Source of the DNA: WACF01 sp040880205
Lineage (GTDB): Bacteria; Pseudomonadota; Gammaproteobacteria; Pseudomonadales; Cellvibrionaceae
Length of the DNA stretch: 10,586 bases
Assembly: GCA_040880205.1 (NCBI GenBank)
Contig: JBBDIU010000158.1
Coordinates: 1-10,586, forward strand
Reading direction: 5' to 3'
Position numbers and translations under genes: made by a program. How positions within the stretch are numbered: position 1 is the first letter of the stretch; every line of letters starts with the position of its first letter. The notes under the pieces were generated by a model. It made no database searches. It had not been told where the DNA came from and worked only from the letters and a program-made list of their open reading frames with translations. Of this stretch, positions 7,595 through 10,586 are shown piece after piece.

Positions 7595-7706
7595 AGTCGC
7601 TAGTCGCTAATCTCTAGTCGCCAGTCAAAAACCGGCTTGCGCTCTGCTTGGGTCGGTGGGAACATCCCTAGAGACTAGAGACTAGAGACTAGAGACTAGA
7701 GACTAG
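7595..7706. repeat. Heptamer repeat element, copy 2, with inverted arrays
   Basis: The left array has four 7-base units (agtcgct, agtcgct, aatctct, agtcgcc) from 7595. A core like that of copy 1 runs from agtcaaaaaccgg to ggtgggaacat (7623-7665). The right array has five perfect ctagaga units (7668-7702) plus ctag. The two arrays are inverted with respect to each other: over 22 bases starting ctagtcgct, 19 can pair with the right array, so the transcript could fold into a long hairpin. It fills the 105-base gap between two convergent genes and may act as a two-way terminator. The right array overlaps the last codons and stop of the Ldh2 gene. Confidence 0.8.
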
Positions 7707-8667
7707 CTATTTGGTATTTCCTAGCCAATTCCCGCAGCGCCGCTTGTGTGGTGTCGTCCAGTTGAACGCCGGCGGTTTGGGTTTGTTTTAATATTTCCCA
7801 GCGATTTTGGCCGGGGTATTTTACCTCTCCGGTCGCGCCAGAGGCGGCCAGCCAATCCATAAGGGTTAGCATTCGTTCGCGGAACACCGTTAGAGGCATG
7901 AGTTTTTCGATGTCGAGGGCGAGAAAAAAGTGCCCGTTATTGCCGGGTTCATGAAAGTTCTCGTACATGGATTTAACTTGGTGGGAAAATCCTCCACCCG
8001 ACAAGACGCCCGACATAATTTCCACCAGCAGCGCCAATCCGTAGCCCTTCGAGCCGCCCAGTGGCTCGAGGGCGGCGGCCTCCGACTTTGCTGGTGAATC
8101 ACACTCTCGTTGCTTGCGAACGGTAGAGCCGGCCAGGGCGGAAGTCGCCATGTCCAGTACCAAGGGTTCGCCTTCCCGGGCGGGGCAGGCGAAGGCAAGT
8201 GGATTCGTACCCAACACTGGATGCTCGCCGTTAAAGGCACGTACCTTGGGAAAAGAATTACTCAGCGCGATGCCGATAAGTCCCGTTTGTGCCGCCATCG
8301 ACGCGTAATAACCACCAGCACCGAAAAAGTTGGAATTTCTGACAACGATTGCGGCAATGCCTTCGGCTTTTGCCAGCGCAATGGCGTTGTTCATGGCTTG
8401 ATAGGCAACGTAGTGTCCCTGTCCCGCGCGACCGTCAAGCGTAGCCAGGCTGACGGTTTTCAATTCCATGTGCGGATGACACGGTGATTCGAACAAGCCC
8501 CGTTGCAGTCGCTCACACAGAACTGGTAATCGCCACACGCCCTGATTGGGCCGCCCGACTTCGTCGCACCATACCAAAACGTCGGCTACCACTGTGGCTT
8601 CCGCCGGGTCGCTGCCCGCCGCCACGAGAACGGAGCGACTGAATTGCCTAAGCGCTTCCGCTTTCAC
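7696..8667 (-). CDS. Divergent Ldh2-family (type 2 malate/lactate dehydrogenase-like) oxidoreductase
   Basis: A 323-residue soluble protein of the Ldh_2/YiaK family, whose members use NAD(P)H to reduce 2-oxo acids or cyclic imino acids such as piperideine carboxylate. Family signatures are clear: LDGRAGQGHYVAYQAM (77-92), HPVLGTNPLAFACP (149-162), LDMATSALAG (171-180), PLGGSKGYGLALLVEI (202-217), and PGNNGHFFLALD (241-252). Two normally conserved histidines are missing: the usual SHG motif reads NQG (Gln42), and the usual NHFG reads NFFG (Phe114). The segment between DMATS and GGSKG is also about 15 residues shorter than I expect. The start is GTG 8667, with purine-rich AAGGGAGAGGG ending 6 bases upstream. 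It overlaps the preceding ATP-grasp gene by 20 bases, so it is probably translationally coupled and acts in the same pathway. Its last three residues and stop lie in or at the edge of heptamer repeats. The fold assignment is secure; catalysis as a normal dehydrogenase is doubtful. Confidence 0.85.
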   Translation of the reverse strand: MKAEALRQFSRSVLVAAGSDPAEATVVADVLVWCDEVGRPNQGVWRLPVLCERLQRGLFESPCHPHMELKTVSLATLDGRAGQGHYVAYQAMNNAIALAKAEGIAAIVVRNSNFFGAGGYYASMAAQTGLIGIALSNSFPKVRAFNGEHPVLGTNPLAFACPAREGEPLVLDMATSALAGSTVRKQRECDSPAKSEAAALEPLGGSKGYGLALLVEIMSGVLSGGGFSHQVKSMYENFHEPGNNGHFFLALDIEKLMPLTVFRERMLTLMDWLAASGATGEVKYPGQNRWEILKQTQTAGVQLDDTTQAALRELARKYQIASL

Positions 8668-9865
8668 CGCTTGCCCTCTCCCTTAGCCATTGTGCACGGC
8701 GACTGAGTTCGCGTCTGCTTGCGCTGAAGAAGGGCTTGAGATCGTCCATGGCAAAGTAGCAGAATACCTGGCGCCGACAGATGCTACGCAACCAGGCACG
8801 GGCGCTGATCTGCTTACTGGCCCGTAGATCGCGATAGGCATCGAAGTCCTCGAAAGGCAACCACAATGTCATGAATTCAGTGAAGCTGGATTTTGGCGCG
8901 CGCACGTTTTCAGTCAGATAATGATAGATAAGATAAGGCATATTCAGGCCGCTACGGGTAATCAACTCCTGGGCACCGGTAAACCGCGCGTTGCATTCAA
9001 TGACTTTTAATTCTCCGTTCCGCGGATCCGTTTTGAACTCGATGTTGCCCAAACCTTGAAAGCCGATACCCGAGAAGAACTGGAAGCCCTTTTCCGCGGT
9101 CCGCGGAAGCCACTCGGTCATATGATACGAACCGGCACCAAAATTTGGCGGCGAACGGCGCAGCACCTTTTTGGTAAATTCGAATGTCGGTTGATTATCC
9201 CGGTCGATGTAGACGTAGTAGCTGCTGAGCAAGTCGTCGGGCCCCGGAATAAACTCGCACAACATAAAGCAGATACCCGCCCCTAGCGCCTCGTTGCTGC
9301 GTGCCATCAGTTCACCACTGCCTTCAACGTAAAACAGTTTTTTCCGGAAGCGGCGCTGAAAGATGTGAGAGTGAATCGGTTTGATCAGCACTGGAAATTC
9401 AATCTCTGGAAGTAGCGATTCAACATCCTCAATGCAGGCCACGGTCCACGAACGAGGCGCCCCCACGCCGGTTTCCCGCGCCAGGGCCAAAGTCTTTTGC
9501 TTGTCCAGCAGATGCAACTGGTGTTCGGGTTTATGAATGTCGAGTAAATAGCGTTTTCTCAGTTCGCTTCGATTCGTGGCAATAAACTGGATCGCGGCAT
9601 CTTCACAGGGAAACACCACCGATCCCCTAGGAAAGGCTGGGTTTTGGATCAATATTCGCTGAAAGTACTCCGTCGCCGTCGTTCCGTGCGGGACCGGAAA
9701 TGGGTTTACGTAACGCGATTGCAAGGCGGCACAGAATGGGTTTGCTATCACAGCCACCGGTACCCCCTCCCTGCCCAGGGCACGTGCTACAGCAGTGGTG
9801 TTGGCCAGCCCTCCCAACAGAACAGCAATGGGCGGGCGAGCTTTGTTACGGAGTTTGGCGAGCAT
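8648..9865 (-). CDS. ATP-grasp carboxylate-amine ligase-like protein (COG3919-like)
   Basis: A 405-residue predicted ATP-grasp enzyme, which would activate a carboxylate as acyl phosphate and join it to an amine. The N-terminal part is a nucleotide-fold-like preATP domain (IAVLLGGLANTTAVARALGREGVPV, about 13-37, then SRYV). The ATP-grasp core follows: lysine K162 in FPVLIKPIHS, E204 in LCEFIPGPDD, GNIEFK with E276, and the metal-binding IECNAR with E290 and N292. The C-terminal part about 330-405 is Arg/Trp/Phe-rich with no domain I know. It resembles predicted carboligases (COG3919), often found in surface-polysaccharide or small-molecule clusters; the substrate is unknown. I chose ATG 9865, giving a 20-base overlap with the upstream ATP-grasp gene. 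GTG 9928 would add 21 unlikely residues and an 83-base overlap. No strong ribosome-binding site is seen, so translational coupling is likely. Confidence 0.82.
   Translation of the reverse strand: MLAKLRNKARPPIAVLLGGLANTTAVARALGREGVPVAVIANPFCAALQSRYVNPFPVPHGTTATEYFQRILIQNPAFPRGSVVFPCEDAAIQFIATNRSELRKRYLLDIHKPEHQLHLLDKQKTLALARETGVGAPRSWTVACIEDVESLLPEIEFPVLIKPIHSHIFQRRFRKKLFYVEGSGELMARSNEALGAGICFMLCEFIPGPDDLLSSYYVYIDRDNQPTFEFTKKVLRRSPPNFGAGSYHMTEWLPRTAEKGFQFFSGIGFQGLGNIEFKTDPRNGELKVIECNARFTGAQELITRSGLNMPYLIYHYLTENVRAPKSSFTEFMTLWLPFEDFDAYRDLRASKQISARAWLRSICRRQVFCYFAMDDLKPFFSASRRELSRRAQWLRERASGESGSA
8674..8684 (-). promoter_or_regulatory. Ribosome-binding site for the GTG start of the Ldh2 gene
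   Basis: On the minus strand AAGGGAGAGGG ends 6 bases before GTG 8667, inside the end of the upstream ATP-grasp gene. It supports GTG as the start and coupling to translation of the upstream gene. Confidence 0.6.
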
Positions 9866-10586
9866 AACTTTTGTTTGACACTGGTAAACAATAACGCAAT
9901 AGTTTTTCCGCAATGGCGGGGTCGCCACCTTGCGCGGTTAAATAGTGATGATGTAATCCGGGCGAGCCATTAATTTCATTGATCACCCCTGCTGTGTCCG
10001 CCAGCGGGCGGCTAATATCTTCTGTTAATACATCGACACCCGCCAACTGCAAGCCCAGTCGCGCCGAGGCCTGTGCGCCAGTCTGCAAAATACCTGGATG
10101 CACTTGGCCGGTAATATCAATGTTTTCCCCGGCTGCGTTTTGATTGACTACTCGTTTTACCACGATCCGTTCTCCCGCCATGGGCCTGGAGGCGAGTTCG
10201 AGTGATTGGGCCCGCAAAGTGGTTCGACATTCCTGGTCGACGCTGATCGGGAACAAGGACTCGATGTGTGAACTTTGCTGGCGTCGTCTGTTTTCCGCTT
10301 TGATTAATTCCCTGATGGTGGATCGACCATCGCCCTTGACTTGGGGTGGGTTTCGCTTCACACCGTGCAGATACTTGCCATTCAAGAAAAGAAGCCGATA
10401 GGAATGGCCGACAATGGTTTCCTCAATTAACAGGTCCTTGCAGTGTACGGAAGCGGCCACGGCCGCGCGGTAAAGTGCCCGGTCATTATCGATACCGGTT
10501 ATGACCCCGGCACCCGCGCCGGTGCCGCGCGCGGGTTTTACCACACAAGGTGCTCGTTGCTTGGCCATGAAGGCGCGCGCTTGATC
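9846..10586 (-). CDS. Stand-alone ATP-grasp enzyme resembling the ATP-grasp domain of cyanophycin synthetase (5' partial)
   Basis: The frame is open to the window edge, so the start lies outside; about 246 residues are visible. Numbering from the internal Met at 10568: ATP-binding lysine K11 in VVKPARGTGAG, IEETIVGHSYRLLFLNGK (48-65), the cyanophycin-synthetase-like GDGRSTIRELIKAENRRR (79-96), NAAGENIDITGQVHP (144-158), GVDVLTEDISRPL (177-189), and metal-binding E198/N200 in EINGSPGLHHHY. True cyanophycin synthetases continue into a Mur-ligase-like domain. Here the protein stops about 35 residues after the last ATP-grasp motif, so it is not a full cyanophycin synthetase. It probably forms an amide bond between amino-acid-like substrates. 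What precedes the ATP-grasp part (for example an acetyltransferase domain) cannot be seen. It is the first visible gene of the operon and overlaps the next gene by 20 bases. Confidence 0.85.
   Translation of the reverse strand, partial: DQARAFMAKQRAPCVVKPARGTGAGAGVITGIDNDRALYRAAVAASVHCKDLLIEETIVGHSYRLLFLNGKYLHGVKRNPPQVKGDGRSTIRELIKAENRRRQQSSHIESLFPISVDQECRTTLRAQSLELASRPMAGERIVVKRVVNQNAAGENIDITGQVHPGILQTGAQASARLGLQLAGVDVLTEDISRPLADTAGVINEINGSPGLHHHYLTAQGGDPAIAEKLLRYCLPVSNKSYARQTP

Noticed and set aside
7668..7706. A CRISPR-like array
   Set aside because: The units are 7 bases long and directly adjacent with no spacers, so this is a simple tandem repeat.
9866..9928. GTG 9928 as the start of the second ATP-grasp protein
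   Set aside because: It would add 21 residues unlike the family N-terminus and force an 83-base overlap; ATG 9865 sits just before the preATP fold.

Overview
This window looks like chromosomal DNA from a gammaproteobacterium of moderate to high G+C content. The case for that is the mix of families: large hybrid histidine kinases, a ribosome-hibernation factor fused to a cold-shock domain, a DUF3775 protein, a trehalose-phosphatase with an extra HAD domain, and an ATP-grasp/Ldh2 gene cluster. No rRNA, tRNA, CRISPR array or recognisable transposase gene is visible, and I cannot name the genus.

Layout. (1) Positions 1-4402, plus strand: two hybrid sensor histidine kinases in tandem. The first is cut by the window edge and shows GAF end, coiled coil, HisKA, HATPase and three receivers. 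The second has receiver, coiled coil, HisKA, HATPase and receiver. They are separated by about 260 bases of short, 7-base-periodic repeats. (2) Positions 4452-5454, minus strand: a DUF3775 gene followed by an HPF/RaiA-like gene with a C-terminal cold-shock domain, probably co-transcribed. (3) Positions 5455-6030: a long divergent intergenic region with two inverted repeats. (4) Positions 6031-7590, plus strand: a two-domain HAD protein, with a beta-phosphoglucomutase-like domain followed by trehalose-6-phosphate phosphatase. (5) Positions 7595-7706: a repeat element with two inverted heptamer arrays, between convergent genes. It shares a core with the repeat at 2423-2488. (6) Positions 7696-10586, minus strand: a tightly overlapped three-gene operon, read right to left: a stand-alone cyanophycin-synthetase-like ATP-grasp enzyme (5' end outside the window), a second ATP-grasp ligase, and a divergent Ldh2-family oxidoreductase.

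How the genes may work together. The kinases probably form one multi-receiver phosphorelay; their input and output lie outside the window. The HPF-cold-shock pair points to ribosome protection under stress, and the trehalose enzyme to osmolyte or carbon-storage metabolism. The most promising candidate for an undescribed system is the right-hand operon. Two different ATP-grasp amide-bond-forming enzymes, translationally coupled to an Ldh2 homologue that lacks both family-conserved histidines, suggest a small peptide-like or amino-acid-conjugate pathway. Its substrates cannot be read from sequence. The second point of interest is the modular heptamer-repeat element, which appears twice, each time directly after a stop codon, and supplies the stop codon of the Ldh2 gene.
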